From Catellatospora vulcania (GTDB lineage Bacteria; Actinomycetota; Actinomycetes; Mycobacteriales; Micromonosporaceae), in contig NZ_WARX01000017.1 of assembly GCF_009720385.1 (NCBI RefSeq), forward strand, positions 1 through 64,000: a DNA stretch of 64,000 bases, in the 5' to 3' direction. The notes below the pieces were generated by a model. It did not search any database, was not told the DNA's origin, and was given only the letters and a program-made list of their open reading frames with translations. The translations under genes and the position numbers were made by a program. This document shows, in pieces, positions 55,468 to 64,000 of this stretch. Within the stretch, counting starts at the first letter, position 1. Every line of letters begins with the position of its first letter.

Positions 55468-55473
55468 AGTCTA
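55468..55473 (-). promoter_or_regulatory. Candidate -10 element (TAGACT) for leaderless deoC mRNA
   Basis: On the minus strand TAGACT ends 7 nt before the deoC ATG; the intervening bases contain no Shine-Dalgarno. Confidence 0.5.
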
Positions 55474-55597
55474 CGCGGTCTCATGAATATCGATCTTGTC
55501 CACGTCGTGGGATCGGCGGATCGGTGGCCGCCGTCACCACATCCGGCCGACATGCCGCGTTAACGCCGCATCAACGCTGGTCACCGACCGTCTTGGT

Positions 55598-56893
55598 GTG
55601 CGCATCATGCACTTCACCGACACGTACCTGCCGCGTCGCGACGGAGTCGTCACGTCGCTGCGGACACTGCGCGCGGCCCAGGCCGCCGCCGGACACGACG
55701 TGCACTGCGTCGTGCCGGCCCACGGGGACCAGGTCGACGAGCCCGGCCTGCTCCGGCTGCCGGCGCTCGCCTGCGGGGTCGCCGACCTGCGGCTGGCCCG
55801 CTGGGCGCTGTGCGCCCGGGGGACCCGCGAGCAGCTCGTCGCCGACCTCGGCGAATACCGGCCCGACGTGGTCCACGTGCACACGCCCGGACCGGCCGGG
55901 CTGCTCGGGGTGCTGCTGGCCGCCCGGCTCGGGGTGCCGCTGGTGCAGACGTACCACACGGACCTGCACGCCTACGCCGAGGCGTACCGGGTGCCGGGGT
56001 GGGCGCTGCGGCTGCTGCTGCGCCTGTACGCGGGGCGGCTCGGGCAACCCGCGCGACTCGTCGGCGGGCGGGCCGCCGTGCTCAGCGAGGGCAACCGGCT
56101 GCTGCTCGGCGACGCCCGCGCGGTGGTGGTGCCGACCCGGGCGGTGCTCGACCGGGTGGCGCTGCCGGTGCATCCGACGCGGATGGCGCTGATCCCCACG
56201 GGGGTTGGTGAGCGCCCGGCGTCGCGGGCCGAGGCGGGCGCGTTCCGGGCCGGGCACGGTATCGGCCCCAAGGATCCGCTGGTGCTGTTCGTCGGCCGGG
56301 TCAACCGGGAGAAGGGCGTCGACCTGCTGGTCCCGGCGTTCGCCCGGGTGCTGGCGGCGTCGCCGAAAGCCCGGCTGGTGCTGGTCGGCGCGGTCTACGA
56401 GCGGCGCTGGCTGGCCCGGCTGCTGCGCGAGGCCGGACCCGGGGTCGCCGACCGGGTGGTGCTGACCGGGCAGCAGCCCCCGCATGTGGTGGCGGCCGCG
56501 TACGCGGCGGCGGACGTGTTCGCCTTCCCGTCGCGTACCGACACGCAGGCCCTGGTGCTGCAGGAGGCCGCGCTGGCCGGACTGCCCGCGGTGCTGGCCG
56601 ACCCGTCCCTGCACCGCTACGGCACCCTCGACGGAAACGCCGTGCTGGCCGACCCCGATCCTGAGGCGTTCGGCGACGCCGTGCTGAGACTGCTCACGGA
56701 CCGCCGGGCCGCCCGCCGCCTCGGGGCCGCCGCGCGGGCCTGCGCCGCCGGGCACACCCCCCAGCGGTACGCCGAGGCCATGCACGCCGTCTACACCGCC
56801 GCGGGGACGTGTCCCCTGGACGGGGCGGCCTACACCACCGTGCCGGGGGCCGGGACACCGGTTGGCACGACGCGGGCGGCTACGGGCGGGTAG
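55598..56893 (+). CDS. GT4 glycosyltransferase (mannosyltransferase-like)
   Basis: A 431-residue GT-B enzyme of family 4. The N-terminal acceptor domain begins MHFTDTYLPRRDGVVTSLRTL and contains PDVVHVHTPGPAGLLG and TYHTDLHAYA. The C-terminal donor domain has LFVGRVNREKGVDLLVPAF and the ExxE-type nucleotide-sugar site in FPSRTDTQALVLQEAALAGLP (here Thr-Asp replaces the first Glu region). The closest remembered relatives are GDP-mannose-dependent alpha-mannosyltransferases of glycolipid and phosphatidylinositol-mannoside synthesis, so a cell-envelope role is likely. The GTG at 55598 precedes the domain; ATG 55607 is possible. The stop codon TAG forms part of the upp -10 element. Confidence 0.87.
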   Translation: MRIMHFTDTYLPRRDGVVTSLRTLRAAQAAAGHDVHCVVPAHGDQVDEPGLLRLPALACGVADLRLARWALCARGTREQLVADLGEYRPDVVHVHTPGPAGLLGVLLAARLGVPLVQTYHTDLHAYAEAYRVPGWALRLLLRLYAGRLGQPARLVGGRAAVLSEGNRLLLGDARAVVVPTRAVLDRVALPVHPTRMALIPTGVGERPASRAEAGAFRAGHGIGPKDPLVLFVGRVNREKGVDLLVPAFARVLAASPKARLVLVGAVYERRWLARLLREAGPGVADRVVLTGQQPPHVVAAAYAAADVFAFPSRTDTQALVLQEAALAGLPAVLADPSLHRYGTLDGNAVLADPDPEAFGDAVLRLLTDRRAARRLGAAARACAAGHTPQRYAEAMHAVYTAAGTCPLDGAAYTTVPGAGTPVGTTRAATGG

Positions 56894-56896
56894 TTT
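56891..56896 (+). promoter_or_regulatory. Candidate -10 element (TAGTTT) for leaderless upp mRNA
   Basis: TAGTTT includes the TAG stop of the glycosyltransferase gene and ends 6 nt before the upp GTG, with no Shine-Dalgarno between. Confidence 0.5.
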
Positions 56897-56902
56897 CACG
56901 TC

Positions 56903-57535
56903 GTGGACGTACTCGTCGTTGATCACCCGTTGGCCCAGGCCCGCCTCACCGCCATGCGCGACTCCCGCACCGACTCGAGCAGTTTCCGGGCGGCGTTGCA
57001 CGAGCTCACCACCATGCTGGCGTATGAGGCCACCCGTACCTTCAAAGCCGACACGTTCCCGGTCGAGACCCCGGTCGCGACCGCGGTGGGCACCCGCCTG
57101 GCGAACCCGCCGCTGCTGGTGCCGGTGCTGCGCGCCGGGCTAGGCATGGCCGACGCCGCGCTGAGCCTGCTGCCCGAGTCCTCGATGGGCTTCGTGGGCC
57201 TGGCCCGCGACGAGCACACCTTCGAGCCCCGCGCCTACATGGAGTCCCTGCCCGCCGACCTCACCGGCAAGCCGGTCCTGGTCCTGGACCCGATGCTCGC
57301 CACCGGCGGCTCCCTCGAACACTGCTGCCGCCTGCTCGCCGACCGCGGCTGCACCGACATCGTGGTGCTCTGCGTCCTGGCCGCCCCCGCCGGCATCGAC
57401 CGCCTGCGCGACTCCGGCCTCCCCCTCCGCATAGTCACCGCATCCATCGACGACCACCTCAACGAGCACATGTTCATCGTCCCCGGCCTCGGCGACGCCG
57501 GCGACCGCCAATTCGGCGGCATGCCCCGCTTCTGA
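56903..57535 (+). CDS. upp: Uracil phosphoribosyltransferase
   Basis: A 210-residue enzyme making UMP from uracil and PRPP. The PRPP-binding motif [13 protein letters not shown] is at about residues 125-137, the substrate loop [13 protein letters not shown] near 73, and the uracil-binding C-terminus [16 protein letters not shown] is complete. Length is typical. The GTG start has a -10-like TAGTTT 6 nt upstream. It salvages the uracil released by DeoA-type phosphorolysis, linking it to the nucleoside cluster 25 kb away. Two type B palindromes follow the stop. Confidence 0.96.
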   Translation: MDVLVVDHPLAQARLTAMRDSRTDSSSFRAALHELTTMLAYEATRTFKADTFPVETPVATAVGTRLANPPLLVPVLRAGLGMADAALSLLPESSMGFVGLARDEHTFEPRAYMESLPADLTGKPVLVLDPMLATGGSLEHCCRLLADRGCTDIVVLCVLAAPAGIDRLRDSGLPLRIVTASIDDHLNEHMFIVPGLGDAGDRQFGGMPRF

Positions 57536-57549
57536 GGTCCTCTCGCGTC

Positions 57550-57604
57550 GATCATGAACTTATGGCACGGCTCGACGGCGTGTCACTGCCATAAGTTCAT
57601 GATC
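57550..57604. repeat. 55-bp GATC-bounded palindrome (type B, copy 3)
   Basis: Perfect 18-bp arms GATCATGAACTTATGGCA and complement around a 19-nt centre with CGGCTCGACGGCGTG. It is 14 bp after the upp stop. It is the most symmetric of the four type B copies. Confidence 0.92.
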
Positions 57605-57648
57605 ACCTAGCGTGCGGCACCCGCCCCCGCGCCTTTCCCGAGGTTATT

Positions 57649-57703
57649 GATCATGAAGTTGTTCACGTGACACGCCGCTGAGCCGTGCCATAAGTTCATG
57701 ATC
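57649..57703. repeat. 55-bp GATC-bounded palindrome (type B, copy 4), supplies the stop codon of the next gene
   Basis: Arms differ between AACTTATGGC and AACTTC variants, but the length is again 55 bp. Its end overlaps the TGA stop (57702-57704) of the minus-strand methyltransferase gene. Confidence 0.9.
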
Positions 57704-58451
57704 AACCCGGAAAGGCGGGGCGGCGGAGGACGGCGAGGACGGACTGGCCGAACGGGGGGCGCAGGCGGGACTCCAGGCGGCGGGTGACCGGGGTGACGAG
57801 GGAGTCGTAGACGCGCATCATCACGCCGCCCTTGGGGGACATGCCGAGCAGGCGCGCGGTGATGAAGTAGCAGATGAAGCCGAGGGAGTTGACGTACTCC
57901 ATGCGCTCGACGGTGAGGCCTGCCGACAGCGCGACGTCGGTGAGGGTGCGGCGGGTGTAGCGCCGCCAGTGGCCGGTCGCCACGTCGACCTTGCTCATCG
58001 CGATCGGGAACGCGGGCACCACCAGCACCATCGGCGCGCCGGGCTGGATCAGCCGGGCCATGCTGCGCAGCGCCGCCACGTCGTCCTCGATGTGCTCCAG
58101 GACGTTGTAGCTGACCAGGGCGGTGTGGTCGCCGGAGGAGTCGGTGGGCAGCAGCATCTCGCGGGCCTCGACCTTCGGGTCGTCGGCGAAACGCTGCTTG
58201 AGACTGACGAGCCGCTCCGGGTCGGCCTCGGTGGCGGTGAAGCGGTCCACGTACGGCAGCCACTCCATGAGGTAGTCGCCGAGCCCGCTGCCGATCTCGA
58301 TCGGGTGCGCGCCGAGGTAGGGGGTGGCCATGCCGGCGAACCAGGTGCGGTGGTTCACCGCCTCGGCCAGGCTTTCCAGCACCGCGGCCTGGATCTTCTG
58401 GTCCCCGGTGAGGAGGCTCGGCTCCGTGGCGTACGTCGTCATCGACTGCAT
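57702..58451 (-). CDS. Class I SAM-dependent methyltransferase
   Basis: A 249-residue methyltransferase (Methyltransf_11/25 type). Motif I is HPIEIGSGLGDYLMEWL (about residues 50-66), with the acidic residue at the end of strand 2 in FTATEADPERL and the later LVSYNVLEHIEDDVAALRSM and PGAPMVLVVPAFPIAMSKVD. Such enzymes often act on lipids or sugars; the substrate here is unknown. It is divergent from a membrane glycosyltransferase-like gene and may belong to the same envelope pathway. The ATG at 58451 or the ATG three codons later could start it. Its stop codon lies in a type B palindrome. Confidence 0.87.
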   Translation of the reverse strand: MQSMTTYATEPSLLTGDQKIQAAVLESLAEAVNHRTWFAGMATPYLGAHPIEIGSGLGDYLMEWLPYVDRFTATEADPERLVSLKQRFADDPKVEAREMLLPTDSSGDHTALVSYNVLEHIEDDVAALRSMARLIQPGAPMVLVVPAFPIAMSKVDVATGHWRRYTRRTLTDVALSAGLTVERMEYVNSLGFICYFITARLLGMSPKGGVMMRVYDSLVTPVTRRLESRLRPPFGQSVLAVLRRPAFPG

Positions 58452-58533
58452 CCGTCCGATAGCTGCAACGTGAACAGGATTCCTATTTGTCCCTAGCTTT
58501 CAGGGCTAATCCGGACAGATTACCTAAATGCCG

Positions 58534-58539
58534 TACATT
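58534..58539 (+). promoter_or_regulatory. Candidate -10 element (TACATT) for a leaderless mRNA
   Basis: TACATT ends 8 nt before the GTG at 58548, with no Shine-Dalgarno in the gap. Confidence 0.45.
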
Positions 58540-58547
58540 CGACGCTC

Positions 58548-60374
58548 GTGAAGACCGAAATTCAGGAGTGGCACCGGGCGCGGCCCGTCCCCGCCGAGCG
58601 CCCCCATCGGGTCAAGAGCCGTGCTGACCAGCCACGACGCCGCCTCAACGGGAATCTCGCGGTGGTGGCCGGATACCTGCTCGCGGCCCTGTACGTGACG
58701 TCCGGGCTGTGGAAGGACGGGTCGCGCGCGCTGCTGTCGACGAACATCCCCGACCAGGTCTTCTTCCAGTTCGTGCTGCGCCACGCCCTCGACGTGCTGA
58801 CCGGCGACGCCGCCCCGTTCTTCACCACGCAGATGAATGCCCCGCACGGGGTCAACCTGATGGCCAACACGGTGATCCTCGGCCTCGGCATCCCGCTCGC
58901 GCCGATCACCGCGATCTGGGGTCCCCAGATCAGCTTCGCCGTGCTGACGGTGCTCGGCCTGGCCGGCACGGCCACCGCCTGGTACTGGTTCCTGCGCCGG
59001 CACGTCACCACCTCGGCGGCGGCCGCGGCCGCGGGGGCGGCGCTGTGCGGCTTCGGCCCCGGGATGATCAGCCAGGCGAACGGGCATCCGAACTGGACCG
59101 CCCAGTTCCTGGTGCCGTTCCTGGTGCACCGGGCGCTGCGGATGGGCGAGCCGGGCCGCTGGCTGCGCAACGGGGTGCTGCTCGGGCTGCTGGTCACCGT
59201 GCAGGCGTTCGTCAACGAGGAGGTGCTGCTCTACACGGCGCTGGCCTGCGCCGCCTTCCTCGCCGCATACGCCGCGGTGACCTGGCCCGCGCAGCGGGCG
59301 GCGATCCGCCCGGTGCTGGCCACGAGCGCGGTCGCGGCGCTGGTCGGGGGCGCGCTGCTGGCGTACCCCCTGTGGTCGCAGTTCTTCGGCCCGCAGAGCT
59401 TCCGCGGCCTGCCGCCCGGCGCCTCCGCCTACGGCGCGGACCTGGCGAGCTTCGCGGCCTTCCCGCGGCAGTCGCTGGGCGGCAACGTCGACGCGGTCCG
59501 GCTGCTGGCCCCCAACGCCGCCGAGGAGAACACCTTCCTCGGCTGGCCGCTGCTGGCGGTGCTGGCCCTGGCCGTGGCGGGCTGGCTGTGGCAGCGCCCG
59601 CTGGTCCGGGCGCTGCTGCTGACGGGCGGCCTGTTCGCGGGCTTCGCGATGGGCAGGCAGGTGTTCGCGGGCGGCGAGCGCACCGCGCTGCCCGGTCTGT
59701 GGCGGCCGCTGGGGCACCTGCCGCTGCTGGAGTCCGTGGTGCCGGTCCGGTTCGGGCTGGTGCTGCTCCCGGTGGCCGGGGCGCTGATCGCGCTGGCGAT
59801 CGAGGCGGTGGCCCGGCTGCCGAAGGCGGGTGAGTTCCCGGTGCGGCGGCTGGCGTACGCGCTGATCGGGCTGGCGCTGGTGCCGCTGCTGCCGCTGCCG
59901 CTGCTGACCCACCGCGGGCTGCCCGTGCCGAGGTTCATCACCGAGGGGACCTGGCGGGCGTACGTGCCGGCGGGGCGCACCCTGGTCACGGTGCCGGTCA
60001 CCAGCAGTCATCACAGCGACGGCATGCACTGGTGGGCGCAGTCCGGCGCGGACTTCGCGATTCCGGGCGGGTACTTCATCGGCCCGGGGCGGCTGCCGGG
60101 CACCGCCACGTTCGGGCCGCCGCCGCGCCCGACCGACCTGCTGCTGGCCGCCGTCGCCGAGGGCGCCAAGGCGCCGAAGGTCACCGCGCGGATGCGCGAG
60201 GGGCTGATCGCCGATCTGCGGTTCTGGCGGGCGGGCGCGCTGGTGCTGACCGACCGCGAGCCGCGCGCCGACGTGCTCCGCAAGCTGGTCACGGACCTGA
60301 CGGACACCGATGGCGTACGCACCGGCGGCGTCACCGTCTGGGACGTCGCCCCGCTCGTGTCCCCGACGACCTGA
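58548..60374 (+). CDS. Polytopic membrane protein, GT-C glycosyltransferase-like
   Basis: A 608-residue protein with about eleven membrane helices (LAVVAGYLLAALYVTSGLW; FAVLTVLGLAGTATAWYWFL; LLGLLVTVQAFVNEEVLLYTA; and others). After the first helix an extracytoplasmic loop contains NIPDQVFFQFVLRHALDVLTGD, where an Asp is placed like the catalytic Asp of GT-C mannosyl- and arabinosyltransferases that use polyprenyl-phosphate sugars. The C-terminal 140 residues are soluble. The assignment to GT-C rests on topology and this loop only. The neighbouring methyltransferase and GT4 genes suggest a cell-envelope glycan role. The GTG fits a leaderless start. Confidence 0.8.
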   Translation: MKTEIQEWHRARPVPAERPHRVKSRADQPRRRLNGNLAVVAGYLLAALYVTSGLWKDGSRALLSTNIPDQVFFQFVLRHALDVLTGDAAPFFTTQMNAPHGVNLMANTVILGLGIPLAPITAIWGPQISFAVLTVLGLAGTATAWYWFLRRHVTTSAAAAAAGAALCGFGPGMISQANGHPNWTAQFLVPFLVHRALRMGEPGRWLRNGVLLGLLVTVQAFVNEEVLLYTALACAAFLAAYAAVTWPAQRAAIRPVLATSAVAALVGGALLAYPLWSQFFGPQSFRGLPPGASAYGADLASFAAFPRQSLGGNVDAVRLLAPNAAEENTFLGWPLLAVLALAVAGWLWQRPLVRALLLTGGLFAGFAMGRQVFAGGERTALPGLWRPLGHLPLLESVVPVRFGLVLLPVAGALIALAIEAVARLPKAGEFPVRRLAYALIGLALVPLLPLPLLTHRGLPVPRFITEGTWRAYVPAGRTLVTVPVTSSHHSDGMHWWAQSGADFAIPGGYFIGPGRLPGTATFGPPPRPTDLLLAAVAEGAKAPKVTARMREGLIADLRFWRAGALVLTDREPRADVLRKLVTDLTDTDGVRTGGVTVWDVAPLVSPTT

Positions 60375-60414
60375 ACCGAGCTAAAGGCCAGGTCAATCGC
60401 CATCAAGCGTTAGG

Positions 60415-60456
60415 AAGGGCACCTTCTACAACGCATAGCGTTAAGAAGGTGCCCTT
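60415..60456. repeat. 42-bp palindrome (type A, copy 4)
   Basis: Same arms and length as copies 1-3, with centre TACAACGCATAGCGTTAA. It lies between convergent stops at 60374 and 60475. Confidence 0.9.
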
Positions 60457-60474
60457 CCTTTGTCCTAAGCGGGG

Positions 60475-62148
60475 TTACGGGCTGACGGACCAGATGCCGA
60501 GGGCGGCGGCCACCTCGGTGCGCAGGGCGCGGATGGTGGCGGCGGCGCGTTCGCGGGACGCGGTCACGTCGCCGTCGGAGACCGGCTCCACCACCTCCAG
60601 GTATGCCTTGAGCTTCGGCTCGGTCCCGGACGGGCGGACCACCACGCGTGCGGTGTCGGTGCGCAGGATGAGCACGTCGGCGGCCTCGTCGGCGGGGCGG
60701 TCGAGCAGGTCCTCGGTGGACGTCACGGGTTCGTCCAGCAGCGAGGTGGGCAGCTTGGCGCGCAGGTGTGCCATCATCCGGCCGATCTCGTCCAGATCGT
60801 CCACCCGCACCGAGAGCTGGTCGGTGACGTACAGCCCGAACTCGGCGGCCAGCTCGTCGAGCCGGTCGGACAGGGTGCGCAGCTCCGCCTTCAGCCCGGC
60901 GGCCAACTCGGCGACGAGCAGCGCCGCGGTGATGCCGTCCTTGTCGCGGGCCATCCACGGCGAGACGCAGATGCCGAGCGCCTCCTCGTATCCGTAGGCG
61001 AGGTCGGGGGCCGCACGGGCGATCCACTTGAACCCGGTGAGCGTCTCGGCGTACCCGACGCCGCGCTTGGCGGCCATGGCGCGCAGCATCGACGACGACA
61101 CGATGGTGGTCGCGTACGTGCCGGTGCGGCCCAGGCGCATCAGGTGGTCGGCGAGCAGCACGCCCACCTCGTCGCCGCGCAGCATGCGCCAGCCGTTGCC
61201 GTTGCCGACCGGCACCGCGACGGCGCAGCGGTCGGCGTCGGGGTCGTTGGCGATGACGATGTCGGCGCGGCGCTCGGCGGCCAGCGCGAGGACCAGGTCC
61301 ATCGCGCCCGGCTCCTCCGGGTTGGGGAACGCCACCGTGGGGAACGTGCCGTCCGGCTCGGCCTGGGCCGGCACGATCGCGGGCAGGGCGAACCCGGCGC
61401 GCAGGAACGCGTCGCCGAGCACCTTGCCGCCGACGCCGTGCAGCGGCGTGTACGCCACCGCCAGGTCCTTGGGCTGGTCGTCCTGCACCACCGCGGCGGC
61501 CGCGGTCAGGTACGAGTCCACGATGTCGTCGCCGAGCACGGTGCCCGGGTGGCCGAGCGGCACCTCGGACAGCAGCTTGACGGCGCGGATCTCGGCTTCG
61601 ATCTCCTGGTCGGCCGGGGGCACGATCTGCGCGCCCGCGCCGAGCGGGCCGCCCAGGTGCTCGCCGAGGTAGACCTTGTAGCCGTTGTCCTGGGGCGGGT
61701 TGTGCGAGGCGGTCACCATCACGCCCGCGACCGCGTCCATGGCGCGCACCGCGTACGCCAGCACCGGCGTGGGCAGCGGGCGCGGCAGCAGCGCGGCGCG
61801 CATCCCGGAGCCGGTCGCGACGCGGGCGGTCTCCAGCGCGAACTCGTGCGAGCCGCGGCGCGCGTCGTACCCGATGACCAGCAGGCCGCCCGGCTCGTGC
61901 TTGGTGAGCCAGTTGACCAGCCCGGCGGCGGCCTGGCGGACGACGGCCAGGTTCATGCCGTACGGGCCGGCCCGCAGCGGCCCGCGCAGGCCGGCGGTGC
62001 CGAACGTGAGCGGTCCGCTGAACCGGTCGGCGAGTTCCGCCTCGGTGCCCGGCAGGGCGTCCAGCAGCTGCTGGAGCTCCGTACGGGAGTCGGGGTCGGG
62101 GTCCTGGGCGATCCAGTGGCGTACGCGATCGGCAAGGTTGTCGGTCAT
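60475..62148 (-). CDS. Phospho-sugar mutase (phosphoglucomutase/phosphomannomutase family)
   Basis: A 557-residue alpha-D-phosphohexomutase. The catalytic Ser lies in VMVTASHNPPQDNGYK (about residues 144-159), the metal site in IVIANDPDADRCAVAV, the sugar-binding loop in GYEEALGIC and the phosphate-binding loop in VVRPSGTEPKLKAYLE. The size and the N-terminal helical segment (WIAQDPDPDSRTELQQLL) match the longer PMM/PGM2-like enzymes, some of which also act on pentose phosphates. It could therefore link the deoxyribose 1-phosphate from DeoA to the DeoC substrate, or serve glycogen and maltodextrin metabolism. That choice is open. The ATG start is clear. Confidence 0.92.
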   Translation of the reverse strand: MTDNLADRVRHWIAQDPDPDSRTELQQLLDALPGTEAELADRFSGPLTFGTAGLRGPLRAGPYGMNLAVVRQAAAGLVNWLTKHEPGGLLVIGYDARRGSHEFALETARVATGSGMRAALLPRPLPTPVLAYAVRAMDAVAGVMVTASHNPPQDNGYKVYLGEHLGGPLGAGAQIVPPADQEIEAEIRAVKLLSEVPLGHPGTVLGDDIVDSYLTAAAAVVQDDQPKDLAVAYTPLHGVGGKVLGDAFLRAGFALPAIVPAQAEPDGTFPTVAFPNPEEPGAMDLVLALAAERRADIVIANDPDADRCAVAVPVGNGNGWRMLRGDEVGVLLADHLMRLGRTGTYATTIVSSSMLRAMAAKRGVGYAETLTGFKWIARAAPDLAYGYEEALGICVSPWMARDKDGITAALLVAELAAGLKAELRTLSDRLDELAAEFGLYVTDQLSVRVDDLDEIGRMMAHLRAKLPTSLLDEPVTSTEDLLDRPADEAADVLILRTDTARVVVRPSGTEPKLKAYLEVVEPVSDGDVTASRERAAATIRALRTEVAAALGIWSVSP

Positions 62149-62193
62149 CGGAGTTTCATAACACGCGGACCGGTGCTTTGCGCAGCAAACCCC

Positions 62194-64000
62194 TCAGGTC
62201 GCGGTGATCGCGAACGACTCGACCGCCTGGTCGAAGACCGCCTTGTCCTGGGCGAACGAGTCCTCCCACGTCGAAAGGTAGACGTGGTACGCCGTGCCGC
62301 CCTCGACCCCGATCCGCCACACCGCGTGCCGCGGGTTCTTGTTGGGCGGGGTGCACTGGTACTCCAACTGCGCCGCGGTCTCCAGCGTGCTCAGCTTCTG
62401 GTTGCTCAGCTCGACCCGCTGGTAGGTGTCCGGCTGGCAGCGGTCGGGCTTCTTGAAGTTCTTCTCCGCGCCTTCCAGCTCCCGGGTCGGGTTGCCGCCC
62501 GACCGGTAGACGTTGATGCGCAGCCAGCGTTCCTTGTCGTTCGGGTCGCGGTAGTCGACGTAGCTGCCCGACTTGGCCGGTGTCCAGCCCTTCGGGATCA
62601 GCACCTTCACGTTCTTGAAGGTGACCCACTCCATGCCCTCGGGCGCCGGGGTCTGCGCGGCGGCGGAGGAGGCGGCCGGGGCGCTCGGCGTGCCGCCGAC
62701 CGCCGCGCCGGGCGGGGTCTCGTCGTCGCCGCCCATCACGGCCCAGGCCACGCCGGTGATCAGCAGCACGGCGGCCAGGCCCGCGCCGACGGCCAGGCGC
62801 ATCTTCTTCGGCAGGGCCTTGACCTGCCCGACCACGCCGTCCAGCGCCGACGGGCCGGCGGGCTTGGGCGGGACCGCCCTGGGCGTGACGGTCTGCATGG
62901 CGCCGGTCGGCGCGGGGTGCGCCCCGGTCGGCATGTCCAGGGGGTCCGGCGCGCTCGGTCGGCCGTGGCCGCCCGAGCGGGAGGACGGCATCTCGCCGGT
63001 GTGCAGCAGCGCCCGGCCGCCGATCTCCTTGGCGGGCCGTTCGGGCTGTGCCGCCGCCGGGGTGACCCAGGCGGTGGTGGCAGGCTGCGGCGCGACGACG
63101 GCCCAGGGGTCGGTGACGTGCTGCGGCACGGCGTTCTGCGCCAGCGCGCCGGCCAGCAGCTCGCGCAGCGTGGCGCGGGCGGTGGGCACGTCCCAGCGCC
63201 GGTCCGGGTCCTTCTCCATGAGGCCGTAGAGCACCTCGCGCAGCGGACCGCAGCGCTGCGGCGGGACGGGCTCCTCCTCGACCACGGCGTGCATGGTGGC
63301 CAGCGGGTCGCCCTTGTCGAACGGCGGGCGGCCCTCGACGGCGGTGTACATGGTCACGCCGAGCGAGAACAGGTCGCTGGGCGGGCCGAAGCGGTGGCCG
63401 AGAGCCCGCTCGGGGGAGATGAAATGCGGCGAGCCCAGCACCATGCCCGGGGTGGTCAGCTGCACGTCGGTCGGCAGCTTGGCCACACCGAAGTCGGTGA
63501 GCACGCAGCGGCCGTCCTTGGTGATCAGGACGTTGGCGGGCTTGACGTCGCGGTGCAGCACGCCCGCGGCGTGCGCCACCTCCAGCGCGCCCAGCAGCGC
63601 GATGCCGATCTTGGCGACCGCGCGCGGGGCCAGCGGGCCGTCCTCGATCACCATGTCGGCCAGGCCGCGGGCGTCGAGCAGCTCCATCACGATCCAGGGC
63701 CGGCCGCCCTCGGTGACCACGTCGAAGACCTGGACCACGCTCGGGTGCGACAGGCTGGCCGCGGCGCGGGCCTCGCGCAGCGTGCGCTCGTACATCGAGG
63801 CGGCGTCGCTGGCGGCCAGGCCCGGCGGCAGCACGACCTCCTTGACGGCGACCTCGCGGCGCAGCACGGTGTCGGCGGCACGCCAGACCGTGCCCATGCC
63901 GCCGTGCCCGATCGCGGTGCGGAGTGAATAGCGTCCGCCGATGACGGTGCCCGGAGCCGCGCGGCCGGGGGTAGGGCTGCCGCTCCAGGTGGATGCATGG
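62194..64000 (-). CDS. Ser/Thr protein kinase with membrane anchor (5' end outside window)
   Basis: A Hanks-type kinase, 602 residues visible with the start beyond the window edge. The Gly-rich loop reads GHGGMGTVWRA; VAVKEV gives the ATP Lys, HRDVKPANVL the catalytic loop and LTDFGVAKL the metal-binding Asp; SPE replaces APE. A Pro-rich linker (about 300-400) leads to one membrane helix (MRLAVGAGLAAVLLITGVAWAVMG) and an extracytoplasmic domain of about 170 residues without PASTA repeats, containing a Cys pair (DRCQP, EYQCTP). The ATG at 63897 is inside the Gly-rich loop and cannot be the start. The kinase probably senses an extracellular signal through this domain. Confidence 0.93.
   Translation of the reverse strand, partial: HASTWSGSPTPGRAAPGTVIGGRYSLRTAIGHGGMGTVWRAADTVLRREVAVKEVVLPPGLAASDAASMYERTLREARAAASLSHPSVVQVFDVVTEGGRPWIVMELLDARGLADMVIEDGPLAPRAVAKIGIALLGALEVAHAAGVLHRDVKPANVLITKDGRCVLTDFGVAKLPTDVQLTTPGMVLGSPHFISPERALGHRFGPPSDLFSLGVTMYTAVEGRPPFDKGDPLATMHAVVEEEPVPPQRCGPLREVLYGLMEKDPDRRWDVPTARATLRELLAGALAQNAVPQHVTDPWAVVAPQPATTAWVTPAAAQPERPAKEIGGRALLHTGEMPSSRSGGHGRPSAPDPLDMPTGAHPAPTGAMQTVTPRAVPPKPAGPSALDGVVGQVKALPKKMRLAVGAGLAAVLLITGVAWAVMGGDDETPPGAAVGGTPSAPAASSAAAQTPAPEGMEWVTFKNVKVLIPKGWTPAKSGSYVDYRDPNDKERWLRINVYRSGGNPTRELEGAEKNFKKPDRCQPDTYQRVELSNQKLSTLETAAQLEYQCTPPNKNPRHAVWRIGVEGGTAYHVYLSTWEDSFAQDKAVFDQAVESFAITAT

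Noticed and set aside
58524-60029. 501-codon minus-strand ORF opposite the GT-C-like gene
   Set aside because: Gln/Arg/Gly-rich composition without hydrophobic core; antisense shadow of a membrane protein gene.

Overview
This window is chromosomal DNA from a very high-GC actinomycete, most likely a member of the Micromonosporaceae. The evidence is the strong G/C third-position bias, frequent GTG starts, 1- to 4-nt stop/start overlaps inside operons, a conservon (histidine kinase / roadblock / DUF742 / small GTPase), Tat and lipoprotein exporters and PASTA-less Ser/Thr kinases. The genus cannot be fixed from sequence alone. I see no rRNA, tRNA, CRISPR, prophage or complete insertion sequence.

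Layout. 3-2881: end of cysN, a small hypothetical gene, and an SPFH protein/GNAT pair. 3145-5201: galE-galK. 5430-11416: CorC-like CBS protein, a membrane-tethered sigma factor with a sialidase-like repeat domain, trpS, a 2H phosphoesterase, and a YihY/BrkB protein with a His/Asp-rich partner. 11620-21875: a maltodextrin regulon (alpha-glucosidase, secreted alpha-amylase, LacI regulator, malEFG, neopullulanase-like GH13). 22050-23562: an AbiEi-like orphan and a small membrane protein. 23828-34590: a nucleoside importer (BmpA lipoprotein, double ATPase, two permeases) followed by cdd, a 19-codon micro-ORF, deoA, a DUF4272 gene, an RlmA-type methyltransferase, adenosine deaminase and a uridine-kinase-like P-loop protein. 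34825-39571: conservon cvnABCD. 39773-44641: an orphan substrate-binding lipoprotein and a two-gene operon whose large member carries a conservon-kinase tail. 44713-49679: a second tethered sigma factor leading into cydDC. 49786-54510 and 54513-55460: acyl-CoA dehydrogenase, a membrane protein and a deoC-aldehyde dehydrogenase-pseudo-aldehyde dehydrogenase operon. 55598-64000: GT4 mannosyltransferase-like gene, upp, methyltransferase, GT-C-like membrane protein, phosphohexomutase and the 5'-truncated end of a Ser/Thr kinase.

How it works together. The central theme is scavenging. Starch and maltodextrin are cut outside the cell, imported by MalEFG and hydrolysed inside. Nucleosides are imported by the Bmp system and dismantled by Cdd, DeoA, Add, Upp, uridine kinase, a phosphohexomutase that might also act on pentoses, DeoC and aldehyde dehydrogenase.

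Three observations stand out. (1) Gene 3' ends are marked by palindromes of strikingly constant length: four copies of 55 bp and four copies of 61 bp, each running from one GATC to another, and four copies of 42 bp. One 55-bp copy lies in frame inside the RlmA-like gene and adds about 19 residues to the protein. (2) The gene at 41106-43754 looks like a degenerate IS110-type transposase domain fused to a repeat-rich linker and to the same C-terminal tail that the conservon kinase carries. (3) Translation initiation is unusual in places: six genes look leaderless, the nucleoside-transport ATPase appears to start at CTG, and a 19-codon ORF bridges cdd and deoA with 4-nt overlaps at both ends. A poly-C stretch at 11417-11563 is probably a sequencing artefact.
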